Positions 9,131 to 19,441 of a stretch of 64,000 nucleotides of DNA are shown piece after piece. The position numbers and the translations under genes were made by a program. The notes under the pieces are model-generated. The model did no database searches. It was not told where the DNA came from and saw only the letters and a list, made by a program, of their open reading frames with translations. The stretch's first letter is position 1, and each line of letters opens with the position of its first letter. Source of the DNA: Oenanthe sinensis (Eukaryota; Streptophyta; Magnoliopsida; Apiales; Apiaceae); assembly GCA_028671895.1 (NCBI GenBank), contig CM053794.1, positions 19,516,501-19,580,500 of the forward strand, read 5' to 3'.

Positions 9131-11431
9131 ATGTCTGGAAACAAAGATGGCAATTCTAAGATTCCTATGCTTAAGAGAAACGAGTTCACCCACTGGAAGG
9201 TTAAGATGCTGCACCATTTGGAAGCAACAGACCCTAACTATCTTGACAGGATTAATGAAGGACCCTTTGTGCCCTTAAAAATTGTGCCTCAAATCAACGA
9301 GGAAGGCAAAATAACTGAAGAACACCTCGTTGAGAAACCGAAGGCTGAATGGACAAAAGAGGACAAGGAAAATGTCCTTGAGGAGACAAAAGTAAAGAAC
9401 ATTCTCTTTAACAGTTTGGATTCTGTTCTAACTAACTGTGTCATATCATGCAAGACTGCTAAGGAGATGTGGACAAAACTTGAGGTGCACTGTCAAGGGA
9501 CTAAAGATGTGAAGAAGAATGCTAGGTCTTTGCTAATTCAAGAGTATGAGTACTTTGAAGCAAAATCTGGAGAATCTATCACTGAGATGTATGATAGGTT
9601 TACAAAACTCTTGAATGAGATGGCTATGCTTAGTAAGGTTTATGATTTTGAAGATACAAACACCAAGTTTCTGAGAGCACTTCCTGAAGAGTGGGACAAT
9701 AAGACTACAGCCATAAGGGAAGCTAGAGATTTGGATGAACTAACTCTAGAAGAATTGTATGGCAGACTCAAGACATATGATTTGGAGATCCAACAGAGAA
9801 AGAATAAGAAGTCTGTAAAGACAAAATCTGTGGCACTCTTGATGGAGTCTGAGAAAGAACAACAGGAACAACCCACAGAAGCAAGAATCAAGGATTCAAG
9901 AAAGAAGGGTAAAGCTGCTGTGGAGTCAGAGTCTACTGACACAGACTCTGATTCTGATGAAGAGTTTGATCGAAGTCAAATGATGGCGATGTTTGCTAAA
10001 AATTTCAAAAGAATGAAATTCAACAAAAAAACTGGCAAATTTAGCAAAAGGCCATCATTCAAGAAGGAAGATGAGAAGGTTGAGAAGAGCAAGAGTATAA
10101 TAATCAAACTTGACAAAGCAAAGGTCAAATGTTTCAACTGTGGAATATTGGGGCTCTTTGCTAGTGAATGCAGAAAGTCAAAAAGTCAAGGAAAAGGAAA
10201 AGTACTTCTATCAACAGGAAAGGATTGGGCAGACTCAAGCTCAGAGGATGAAATTGATTATGAAAATCTAGCACTGATGGCATCCTCCTCAAGAAAATCA
10301 CAGTCTCCCAAAGAACCCTCATCTCCTAAAACTCAGGTATCAATCTTTACTCCTGAATCCTTAATTAATTTAGACTCTGATGGCATAGAGATTGTGAAAA
10401 GTGAGGTTAATAAAATAATGACAACATGTAGATCTCTCACTAGTGAAAGTGAAAGGTTGAGAGAAGAAAATTTAACCTTAACTAAAAGGAATGGTCATTT
10501 AGAGTCTGAGTTATTATTAATGGAACAATACAAAAAGGATTTTGAAAAATATAGTCATAACTACACTGAAATTTTGAAAGCCTATGACTATGTTAGGAAA
10601 GAACTAGAAGAAGAAAGGCTTAAGTTTAAAGTTTGGACAGACTCTGGAAGAAAAGTTCAAGAAATTCTCAATAATCAAAACGTGTGTCAAACTGCTGGTC
10701 TAGGCTATGACAAGAGTCAAGACAAAAGACCTATTGTTGAGAATGATAACAATGAAGAAGCTAGCAAATTTAATAAGACTAAAGACAAAAGTACATTTGT
10801 TCCTGTTAAGTTTGTGATCCCTAAAGAAAAAACTGAAACCACAAACTTATCTGTCAATAGTCCCCCTGTTGTTGACAAAAAGACAGATGAAAAAAGGGCA
10901 AATAACTCTAAGAAAAATATAAACATAGGGTACTTGTCTAAATCTAAGTTGAAAGAAAGGCTAGAGAACTTATCAGAGTCCACCAAAACTAGGAGAAATA
11001 GGAATGGTAAGGAAGGCATCAATAAGGCTAATAATTATCAAAAAGATCATAATGCTCCTAGAAAGAAGTGTTATAGATGTGGCAACCACAACCATTTAGC
11101 TATAGATTGTAAAACAAAAATTGAGATGAAATCAGAGTCTAGTCCTTCTCAGACTCTGAAAAGTCACTACATACCACAAAAACCTTGTTATCACTGTGGT
11201 AGCATATTTCATTCTATTTATATGTGTAGGGACTATCATGATTTGTATTACAATTTTTATGAGCTAAAATCTTCTATTGATAAAAGTTGGTATGACATTG
11301 TTAAGACTCCACCAAAGTCTAGAGCAACAAAAGAGACAGGTAAGCCAAAGGTGAAAATTGTTAAACCTGTTTCTCCTAAAATTAGTAGAAAAGGATCCAA
11401 AACTGTTTGGGTCCTCAAAACATCTAACTAG
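9131..11431 (+). CDS. gag: A1 gag, 766 codons, open
   Basis: Capsid/nucleocapsid protein of the element. The ATG follows the PBS by 24 bp. Residues about 10-230 form the copia gag domain (HWKVKMLHHLEATDPNYL..., CKTAKEMWTKLEVHCQGT). A Ser/Asp/Glu-rich stretch follows (about 263-280), written in CAGAGTCT/AGACTCTG codons. Knuckle 1 (C334-C337-x4-x-x4-C347) has Leu at 342 where A2 has His. Coiled coil covers about 410-520. Two more knuckles at about 647-660 and 686-699 are intact. It ends KTVWVLKTSN and a stop, 11 bp before pol, which lies in the -1 frame. The ORF is full length, but the lost knuckle His probably weakens RNA binding. Confidence 0.9.
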   Translation: MSGNKDGNSKIPMLKRNEFTHWKVKMLHHLEATDPNYLDRINEGPFVPLKIVPQINEEGKITEEHLVEKPKAEWTKEDKENVLEETKVKNILFNSLDSVLTNCVISCKTAKEMWTKLEVHCQGTKDVKKNARSLLIQEYEYFEAKSGESITEMYDRFTKLLNEMAMLSKVYDFEDTNTKFLRALPEEWDNKTTAIREARDLDELTLEELYGRLKTYDLEIQQRKNKKSVKTKSVALLMESEKEQQEQPTEARIKDSRKKGKAAVESESTDTDSDSDEEFDRSQMMAMFAKNFKRMKFNKKTGKFSKRPSFKKEDEKVEKSKSIIIKLDKAKVKCFNCGILGLFASECRKSKSQGKGKVLLSTGKDWADSSSEDEIDYENLALMASSSRKSQSPKEPSSPKTQVSIFTPESLINLDSDGIEIVKSEVNKIMTTCRSLTSESERLREENLTLTKRNGHLESELLLMEQYKKDFEKYSHNYTEILKAYDYVRKELEEERLKFKVWTDSGRKVQEILNNQNVCQTAGLGYDKSQDKRPIVENDNNEEASKFNKTKDKSTFVPVKFVIPKEKTETTNLSVNSPPVVDKKTDEKRANNSKKNINIGYLSKSKLKERLENLSESTKTRRNRNGKEGINKANNYQKDHNAPRKKCYRCGNHNHLAIDCKTKIEMKSESSPSQTLKSHYIPQKPCYHCGSIFHSIYMCRDYHDLYYNFYELKSSIDKSWYDIVKTPPKSRATKETGKPKVKIVKPVSPKISRKGSKTVWVLKTSN

Positions 11432-11442
11432 TTGCTTTATGT

Positions 11443-14400
11443 ATGCAGGGAACCAGGGTAAAGAAAGTAACCCTAATCCTGGACAGTGGATGCTCAGGAC
11501 ATATGACTGGAAAGAAATCCCTGCTTACAGACTTTGAGGAAATGGCTGGCCCAGAAGTATCCTTTGGAGATGACAACAAAGGACAAACACTGGGATATGG
11601 CAAATTGTACTTGGGAATGTCATCATTGAACAAGTAGCTCTAGTCGATGGCTTAAGGCACAATTTAATAAGCATAAGTCAACTTGGAGATAAAGGTTACC
11701 ATACTCGCTTTGACAACAAAGACTGTCTTGTGACTCACAAAGAAACAGGCATTGTGGTTTTCAAAGGACACAGACATGGTAACATTTATGAAGCCAGCTT
11801 GGAGGATTGCATAAACAGTGAAGTCACATGTCTATAAAGCAACGCCTCAACTGAAGAAAGCTGGAAATGGCACAAGAAACTGTCACACATCAACTTCAAA
11901 ACACTCAACAAGTTGGTGAAACAGAATCTTATAAGAGGATTACCACATGTTGATTTTGTGCAAGATGGACTTTGTGAAGCATGTCAACTTGGAAAACAAA
12001 GGAAATCATCCTTCAAGAGCAAGACAATAAACACCATTTCTGAACCCTTTTATTTATTGCATCTTGATTTATTTGGTCCAGTAAATGTTATGTCAATTAA
12101 TAAAAATAAATATACTCTTGTTATTGTAGATGATTTTACAAGATTCACATGGGTTTTCTTTCTACATTCAAAGGATGAAGCTTCACAACACATAATAGAC
12201 CATATCACTTTTCTGGAAAGAAAATCAAAGAAAACAGTAAGAATTATGAGGAGTGACAATGGTACTGAATTCAAGAATTCAATCATGGAGGACTACTGTG
12301 CATCAAAGGGAATTACTCAACAATTTTCTGCGCCAGGAACTCCTCAACAAAATGGAGTTGTGGAAAGAAATAATAGGATACTCATAGAAGCTTCCAGAAC
12401 AATGTTGGCAGAGTCTAAGCTGCCAGTATATTTTTGGGCTGAGGCAGTCAATACAACATGTTTCACTCAAAACTGCACTCTAATAAACATGCATGGAAAG
12501 ACTCCCTATGAAATGATAAAGGACAAGAAGCCAAGTGTGAAACACTTTCACATTTTTGGATGCAAGTGTTATGTACTGAAAGTACATCCTGAAAATCTAA
12601 GCAAATTTAAAACCAAGGCAGATGAATCAATTTTTCTTGGATATGCATCGAACATAAAAGCATTCAGAGTGTTTAATCTCAGAACCAAAATTTTTATAGA
12701 ATCTATTCATGTTGCATTTGATGATAAAAAGTATACAGGATTGCAGGATGAGTCAGAGTCTACTACACTAGAATTTGAAAATCTAAAAGGCTTTGAGATA
12801 AATGAAGAAGAAGAGGATGAAAACCCTAAAATAAATCCTGAACCAACACAGGAACCTGCATACTCTAAGGGGGAGCCAGAAAATTCAACTCCAAATAATT
12901 CAGAGTCTAACAGGTCAGGGTCTACCCAGACAGAGTCTAGAAAGACAGAGTCTAGACAGACAGAGTCTAACTCATCAGGGTCTGGATCAAGCAACTCTGA
13001 ACTCTTGTCAGAGTCAAGCAATTTAGGGGGAGCCTCTTCATTTGAATTTCACTCAAATACAGAAGATGCAAATGACTTAGGGGGAGCTTCAAGTTCAAGA
13101 ACCAATCTTCCACCTGCTAGAAAATGGACAAGGAATCACACTCCTGACTTGATAATTGGTGATCCTGAGAGTGGTATACAAACAAGAACAACCACTCAAA
13201 ATGAATGTCTTTATAGCTGTTTTCTCTCAAAGAATGAACCCAAGAAAATTGAGGAAGCCTTGCAAGACCCTGATTGGATTATTGCAATGCAAGAAGAATT
13301 GAATGAATTTGAGAGAAATAAAGTGTGGAAACTTGTACCAAGACCTAGAAATAGATCAGTTGTTGGTGCAAAGTGGGTGTACAGAAATAAACTTGATAAG
13401 AATGGAACTGTAGTAAGAAATAAAGCAAGGTTAGTTGCAAAAGGATACTCACAGGAGGAAGGAATTGACTGTGATGAAACTTTTGCACCAGTAGCAAGAT
13501 TGGAAGCTATCAGAATGTTTCTGGCCTTTGCAGCTCATTCCAAATTCAAGGTGTATCAGATGGATGTGAAAAGTGCATTCTTAAATGGAGAATTGGAAGA
13601 AGAAGTCTATGTGGAGCAACCACCAGGATTTGTTGATCCAAAGTTTCCTGATCATGTGTACAGGTTAGACAAGGCACTATATGGATTGAAGCAAGCACCT
13701 AGAGCATGGTATGAAACTCTTTCAAAATTCCTTCTTGAAAATGGATTCACAAGAGGTACCATTGACAAAACTCTCTTTATTAGAAAATATAAAGGTGATA
13801 TTTTGCTTGTCCAAATTTATGTTGATGATATTATATTTGGATCTACTAATGATAATCTCTGTGAAAAGTTTAGTCAACTAATGCAGTCAAATTATGAAAT
13901 GAGCATGATGGGAGAATTAAACTTCTTTTTGGGGCTTCAAGTTAAACAGAATGATGATGGAATTTTCATCAATCAAACAAAGTATGTAAAAGAACTGTTG
14001 AAGAAGTTTGATATGCAAGATTCTGCAACTGCTAAAAATCCCATGTCAACAGCTACTAAGCTAGACTCTGACCCAAAGGGTAAGAAAGTGGACAACACTA
14101 GTTACAGAGGTATGATTGGCTCATTGTTATATTTAACTGCTAGTAGACCAGATATAATGTTTGCAACTTGTCTGTGTGCCAGATTTCAAGCTGACCCTAG
14201 AGAATCACACTTAATAGCTGTGAAGAGAATTTTTAGATATCTCAAGGGGGCATAAACTCTTGGACTTTGGTATCCTAGAGAGTCAGATTTTTCACTAATT
14301 GGCTATTCAGATTCTGACTATGCAGGATGCAAAGTAGACAGGAAAAGCACAACAGGACAATGCCAGTTTCTTGGCAACAGATTAATTTCTTGGTTTAGCA

Positions 14401-14759
14401 AGAAACAACAGACTGTATCAACCTCAACAGCTGAGGCTGAATACATTGCAGCTGGAAGTTGCTGTGCTCAAATTCTATGGATAAGAAATCAATTACTTGA
14501 TTATGGACTAACATTCTCAAATATTCCTATGTATTGTGATAATACTAGTGCTATTAAAATTGCAGAGAATCCAGTCCAACACTCCAGAACAAAGCACATT
14601 GATGTCAAGTATCACTTTATTAGAGAACATGTTGAAAATGGTATTGTGACACTTCACTATGTTCCAACTGACAGACAGATTGCAGACATTTGGACAAAAC
14701 CACTTGATGAGCCTACCTTTCTCAGACTGGTAGGTGAATTAGGTATGTCAAATATGTAA
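11443..14759 (+). pseudogene. pol: A1 pol (protease, integrase, RT, RNase H), lightly broken
   Basis: Domains in order: protease D-S-G at 11482-11490; integrase HHCC finger (about 11866-12000) and D-D-35-E at 12129/12132, 12255 and 12363; a Ser-rich spacer with LGGASS repeats (12780-13100); RT with YVDD at 13818-13829; RNase H (about 14300-14759) with the TKHIDVKYHFIREHV end. Three lesions: a 1-bp loss near 11601-11604 compared with A2, a TAA at 11835-11837 (Tyr in A2) and a TAA at 14253-14255. The rest, 11913-14252, is one long open frame. ATG 11443 overlaps the conserved TGCAGGG (11444-11450). Confidence 0.92.
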
Positions 14760-15215
14760 GTGATCAAAAAAATTACAAGAAGCAAGGTATGTACTTTAAT
14801 TACAGTCCCTGTCTTAACACATTGTGATTAATTATTATTGCAATATTTTGTTTGGTATTTTACCTTGACAGAGTCTAGTTTTTAGACTCTGACGAGTCTG
14901 TAGACTCTGAGAGTCAGTAGACTTTGAGAAAAATATCGCCTAGACTCTGAAACGGTTAAAATTCGCGCCTGCAGACTCTGATTGCATTTAATATGTCTAA
15001 ATGACTTGAAATAGGCGGTAACAGTTATCTTTTGACTGGAGACAGGCTGTAGACTTGTGTGTATTGTATGCAACTTGAACAAAATAGAATTTTTCATACA
15101 ATTTACTCACTTGTTTATTGCAATTATTTTCTAAGGCAAAAATATTCATAGAGCTTTTTACCAACCCTATCTAATTTCTTCAAGCTTCTCCATCACTTTC
15201 AACTCAACAACTTTA
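14760..15215 (+). promoter_or_regulatory. A1 pol-ORF3 spacer with CAGAGTCT/AGACTCTG cluster
   Basis: 456 bp without an ORF. Between about 14868 and 14985 it has one CAGAGTCT and several AGACTCTG copies, the same octamer as the U3 array, here mostly inverted. The A2 copy of this spacer (37241-37741) has still more. A control region for ORF3 is inferred, not shown. Confidence 0.6.
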
Positions 15216-17695
15216 ACGGCTGCCGTTTCTACTGTCATGAGGGGACCCAAAGCGATTGCTTTCACATTTGGGGATTTTGATTTCATGACTACAAATCATG
15301 TTGCTGCTCCTGGAGATAAGAAAGGAGTAGATGTTGATTACTTCCCAATGATGGATTTCATGGAGCAATCTGAGCTCAGTTACATCCTGAAAGCATCTCC
15401 AGTGATTCATACGGATGCTATCTCAAAAGCCTGGAGTTCTGCACAGGTCTTTGATCCTTCTCAGGATCAACCAGGTAAAATAATGTTCACCTTTGGCTCG
15501 ACTACATTTGATGTCACTGCAGATGTGCTTAATTCTGTGTTTAAATTGCCTGTTAAATATTCTTTTGATGAAATTGTATCTGATGATGACATTAAAAGCA
15601 TGTTTAAGGCAATAGGTTATTCTGTTAGCTTAGATAACATGAGCAAGATAACTAGGCCTTACTTAAGGAAAGAATGGTCATTTTTCTTCGATCAAATTGC
15701 TAAGTGTTTTACTGGTAAGTGTAGTGGATTTGATGCTATTACTGCTATTACTTATCAAATTGGTCACAGTCTCCTATTTGATAGAATAATCAACATTGGT
15801 GATATGTTGCTCACTCAAATGGGAGCAAAATTAAATAATGTGCATGAGGGGAGAAAGAAAGTCTACTATCATAGATTTCTTATGATTCTCCTCAATCACT
15901 TCATTCCTGACATGTCAACCAAGTTGGCAGATGATTGCTGTGTGCAGGCATACAAACAGCAAAGGAGGATATTCTCTGACATTAAGAGAATTGATGACAA
16001 GAAGAAGAGTCTACCTGCAATGACATATCCACAGGTAATGCAGGTAAAACTCTCATCCTACAAACCTTCTATCTACAATGCTTCATTTTTTGGTGGTGAA
16101 ATGGTGCAGGAATAAGTAATGGAGAGTCCCCCTGCACCTACCCAAGTCACCTAATCCCCTTCAATTACACAATCTTCCAAACCAAAATCCAAAAAAAACC
16201 AACCTCTGGTGTCTCTCAACAGGCACCAGTTGTAAAGAGGAGAAAATTGATTCAATCTAGGCTTATAGATGAGCACAGTGATGAGGAGCTCAGTCCACTA
16301 GAGAAGCAAGTTGTTGAAGGACTTTCTTTGCTAAAGGAAGGTCATGATACACTTGATTCTAACCTTCAAGCCAAGTCTGTAGACTCTCAAAAGGCTACAG
16401 ACTCTGAAAAACCTAGGGAAGCACCTCAGGATTCTCATATTGAGTCTCTTGAGAAATCTTTTGCTCAGAAGTACAGAAGGTTAAGGAAGGCTTATTCTGC
16501 ACACACACACAAGCCTGTTATTATTACTAACCCTGTTTTACAGGAAACAGATGCTCCCAAGGCTCCTGCAGAGCCAGACTCTGAAATCAAGAAAACACCT
16601 GCACAAGAGTCTAATGTTGAGTCAGAGTCTAGACTGCCTTTAGACTCTAATCATGAAACATTTTGGGAAGGAATGCCATTGGATGCAGCCTCATGTCTAA
16701 TTGATGAGATCATTACTCTAAGTGATGAGGCACTACTATTCTTATATCCTTTGGTGGAATTAGTTGAAGATCCAGGGCAATATCAGACCAAATCTCAAGT
16801 CTTGGATTTTCTTTCAACCTATAAAGCCCTAAGGAAGAGAATGGAACATGAGCTACAAATGTCTGCACAGGATGTGGTCAAAAATCTCTACAGCTACCTA
16901 TTCAACTCTTCATTCCAAGTACAAGCAGCTGGGCTCATAGAAGGCAGAACAAATGAAGTTCTCAAAGCACTAGGTGTGCCAAACTCTGAACAGCAAATCA
17001 CAAAGAAGCCTAAAAATCTTAAGGTCCACAAAAGGAGAGCATAAGAGTCTGTTGCTGAGTTGGAAATTGAGATTGAGCAACCATTTTTTAACCATGAAGC
17101 AATTTGGGATAATGGAGTTACCTACAGGACAGCCATTCAATGGATTTCTCAAGTTCAACCTCTGGTAAGACAGGTGGCTGACTATCTTGTCCATAATATA
17201 GGTACAATTGCCAACAAATACATCTATCCAACCTACCAAAGTAGACTGGATCAATTCAAGGGCACATATTTTCAAAGAGTAAGAAGGGAACTGCAGGAAC
17301 TCTTCAATCTCACAGATGCCCAGGCAATCAATGCAATCCATCTAAGGGCCTTTCATCACAAGTTGGATGCATTTATTCTTGAAGAACAACAGGAGGTAGC
17401 TGGTGATGCAAGGCAGTTGGAGGTTGGGACTAGTGCACCAGTGGTGACTAGTGATAAAGGTGCTCAGTCTGCCTCACCCACACAAGAACCACATAGTCAG
17501 AGGTTGGGTGATAGTGGGGCAGGGGAGTATGATGTTGGGCCCTCCTTGACAACTCATCAAAGAGCTGATGAGAACCCCAGTGATATGGGATGACAGACTC
17601 TGATGGATGCTCATGAAGTAATTTCCCAATCTATTCTATCAGAGTCTATCCACCTTGAGGGGGAGTCTCATGCACAAACAGTCAAAGATGGTAAC
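15216..17695 (+). pseudogene. A1 ORF3, 5' part
   Basis: Aligned with A2 ORF3 (start at 37240). The A2 start codon ATG is ACG here (15216-15218); the next Met is at 15237. Breaks are TAA 16113-16115, TAA 16152-16154, loss of one A in a run at about 16191-16198, TAA 17042-17044 and TGA 17591-17593. Open pieces are 15237-16115, 16247-17044 and 17060-17593. The N-terminal domain (to about residue 290) includes TRPYLRKEWSFFFDQIAKCF and is recognisable in F ORF3. No signal peptide or membrane helix is seen. C interrupts at 17695 after KDGN; coding resumes at 29655. Function unknown. Confidence 0.88.
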
Positions 17696-18510
17696 TGAAA
17701 GGCATATGTTTAGAAGCCTATTTGTTTAGCGAGATGACAACTCAACTCAAACATAGATAATTTGTAAGTAAATATATTATCTGTCACAGGAATCTTCAGC
17801 AGGTATTATTTGACAAGAAAAAGAAGATCAAAGTCAATCTACAGACTTGAAGCAGTACTACATTGAAAGAAGCTCAATTTAATTAATCATGCCTCAGTGG
17901 AGTATTTAAGTTTGAAGAAGCTACAGTGTCAGAAGATTTCAATATTGTGTGACAACAAATATAGTCAAGTCAGAAGGAGGAGAAGTGAACCACATTATAA
18001 AAGTCAAGTGAAGAATTTTATTTGTTGTGAATCACTCGTGAACCAGACAGTACACAGAGTGTTGGCAATATACAGAGAAGGTTCTTTACTACAGAAGAAA
18101 TGGTCAGCTACAGACATTGGTGTGAAGACAGAAGATTTAAGATTATATCATCAAGAGTCGTGGAGTCAAGACTTTAATTTAATTCTCTATTAATTGATTA
18201 AATTATTTAGTTAATTTAATTAGTAAATTAATTCAATCAGAATTAATTTATTTCTTAAATTGATTAAGAAATTAATTAATTTAGAATTATTTTAGAATGA
18301 AGAAGACTTTAATTTAATTCTATTATCAAAGATAATTTATTATGTATCCTATTTACTTAGATTAATTCAAAAGGAATTAATTTAATTAATAAGATATATA
18401 ATAAAGGAATAGAATTTAAATTAAATTGAAAACAAAAAAGGGAAGAGAAAAGAAAAAGAAAAGACAAAGGCAGAAGATAAACATATCAATGTACATTCAA
18501 GTTGGTTATT

Positions 18511-18871
18511 CGGGAAGACTTTTGAAAAGTCTCCCGGAGAGTTTTCAAAAAGTCTCTCAGAGTATTAATTAAAAAGAAATCAAAAAAAAAAGAAAAAGAA
18601 ATAAAAGAAATAAAGGAAAAGACAGAAGATGTACAATTCATATATCAAAGCAGGTCGGCAGAAGATTTTCTCGGGAAGACTTTTCAAAAGTCTCCCCGAG
18701 TTTAATTAAAAAGTCTCCCTGTTTTATTTAAATGTCTTCCTTTTATTCAAAAGTCTTCCAAGGCCAGAAATGTCTCCCCGAGCCAGAAAGTCTCCCGAAG
18801 AGAAAGTCTTCCAGCCCAGAAAAAGTCTTCCCGAGGAGAAAAAGTCTCCCCGAGCAGAAAAAGTCTCCCAA
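18511..18871 (+). repeat. C U3 array of AAAGTCTCCCCGA hairpin motifs
   Basis: About 14 copies of AAAGTCT(C/T)CC, several facing an inverted GGGAAGACTTTT. Two make stem-loops: CGGGAAGACTTTT with AAAAGTCTCCCGG (about 18511-18537), and CTCGGGAAGACTTTT with AAAAGTCTCCCCGAG (about 18669-18700). It lies directly upstream of the TATA box. Confidence 0.9.
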
Positions 18872-18884
18872 AGCTGAATTTGCC

Positions 18885-18892
18885 TATATATA
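18885..18892 (+). promoter_or_regulatory. TATA box, C 5' LTR
   Basis: TATATATA in CCTATATATAGCAG, just after the motif array. The 3' LTR has the same at 29349-29356. Confidence 0.65.
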
Positions 18893-19191
18893 GCAGATTA
18901 AGTCAGTAGATACAAACAATTCAATTCACTTTCTATTCAGCTAAAAAGAAAAATACAGAGCATTCATGTTAAATATTCTGTAGAAATTCTAAAGAGCTAT
19001 TAGTGTTTATCTGATTTAATCTTGTAACCCACAGCAAGTTTAATATAAGTATTTTACTTGAACTGTGTTTCTTTGATTATTATTTCGTGATAATAATTAA
19101 ATTGTTTAATCAAAAATTATCCGAAACAGATATTAATATTTAATAGAGATTGTATTCAACCCCCCCTTCTACAATCATTTGGACCTAACAA

Positions 19192-19205
19192 TTGGTATCA
19201 GAGCC
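19192..19205 (+). other. C primer-binding site
   Basis: TTGGTATCAGAGCC directly after the LTR end; the best match to tRNA-Met in the window. Confidence 0.9.
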
Positions 19206-19245
19206 ATCTGATTGACATAAAAATCAAGATCCTAATATTTTTAGT

Positions 19246-19420
19246 TATTAAAAATTCGAGACTTTTAATTTATTAAAAATTCAAAACTTTTAATTTATTA
19301 AAAATTCGAAACTTTTAATTTATTAAAAATTCGAATCTTTTAATTTATTAAAAATTAGAAAATTTTTAATTTCTTAAAAAATTTCGAAATCTCTTTAATT
19401 CCTAAAAATCTCAAATCCTT
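19246..19420 (+). repeat. C leader 25-bp tandem repeat
   Basis: TTATTAAAAATTCGAAACTTTTAAT and variants, about four good copies followed by decayed ones, between PBS and gag ATG. It can fold by pairing TTAAAAATT with AATTTTTAA. The leader has no ORF. Confidence 0.85.
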
Positions 19421-19441
19421 TTAATCTTTCATTATTTTAAG

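Larger units (their letters stand above)
17696..19190 (+). repeat. C 5' LTR (1495 bp)
   Basis: Starts TGAAAGGCATATG and ends TTGGACCTAACA. Contains the palindromic GGGAAGACTTTT/AAAAGTCTCCC array and a TATA box (18885-18892). A 98-codon frame inside both LTRs (17897, 28361) is LTR sequence without a known product. Confidence 0.97.

Noticed and set aside
9640..9942. Antisense frames opposite gag, pol and ORF3 (for example 9640-9942, 10717-11022, 12707-13021, 30467-30700)
   Set aside because: Mirror images of Ser/Glu-rich coding sequence; their counterparts in A2 are broken or differ as expected of shadows.
17897..18193. 98-codon frame, repeated identically at 28361-28657
   Set aside because: It lies in both C LTRs, which explains the identity; no similarity or start context supports a protein.
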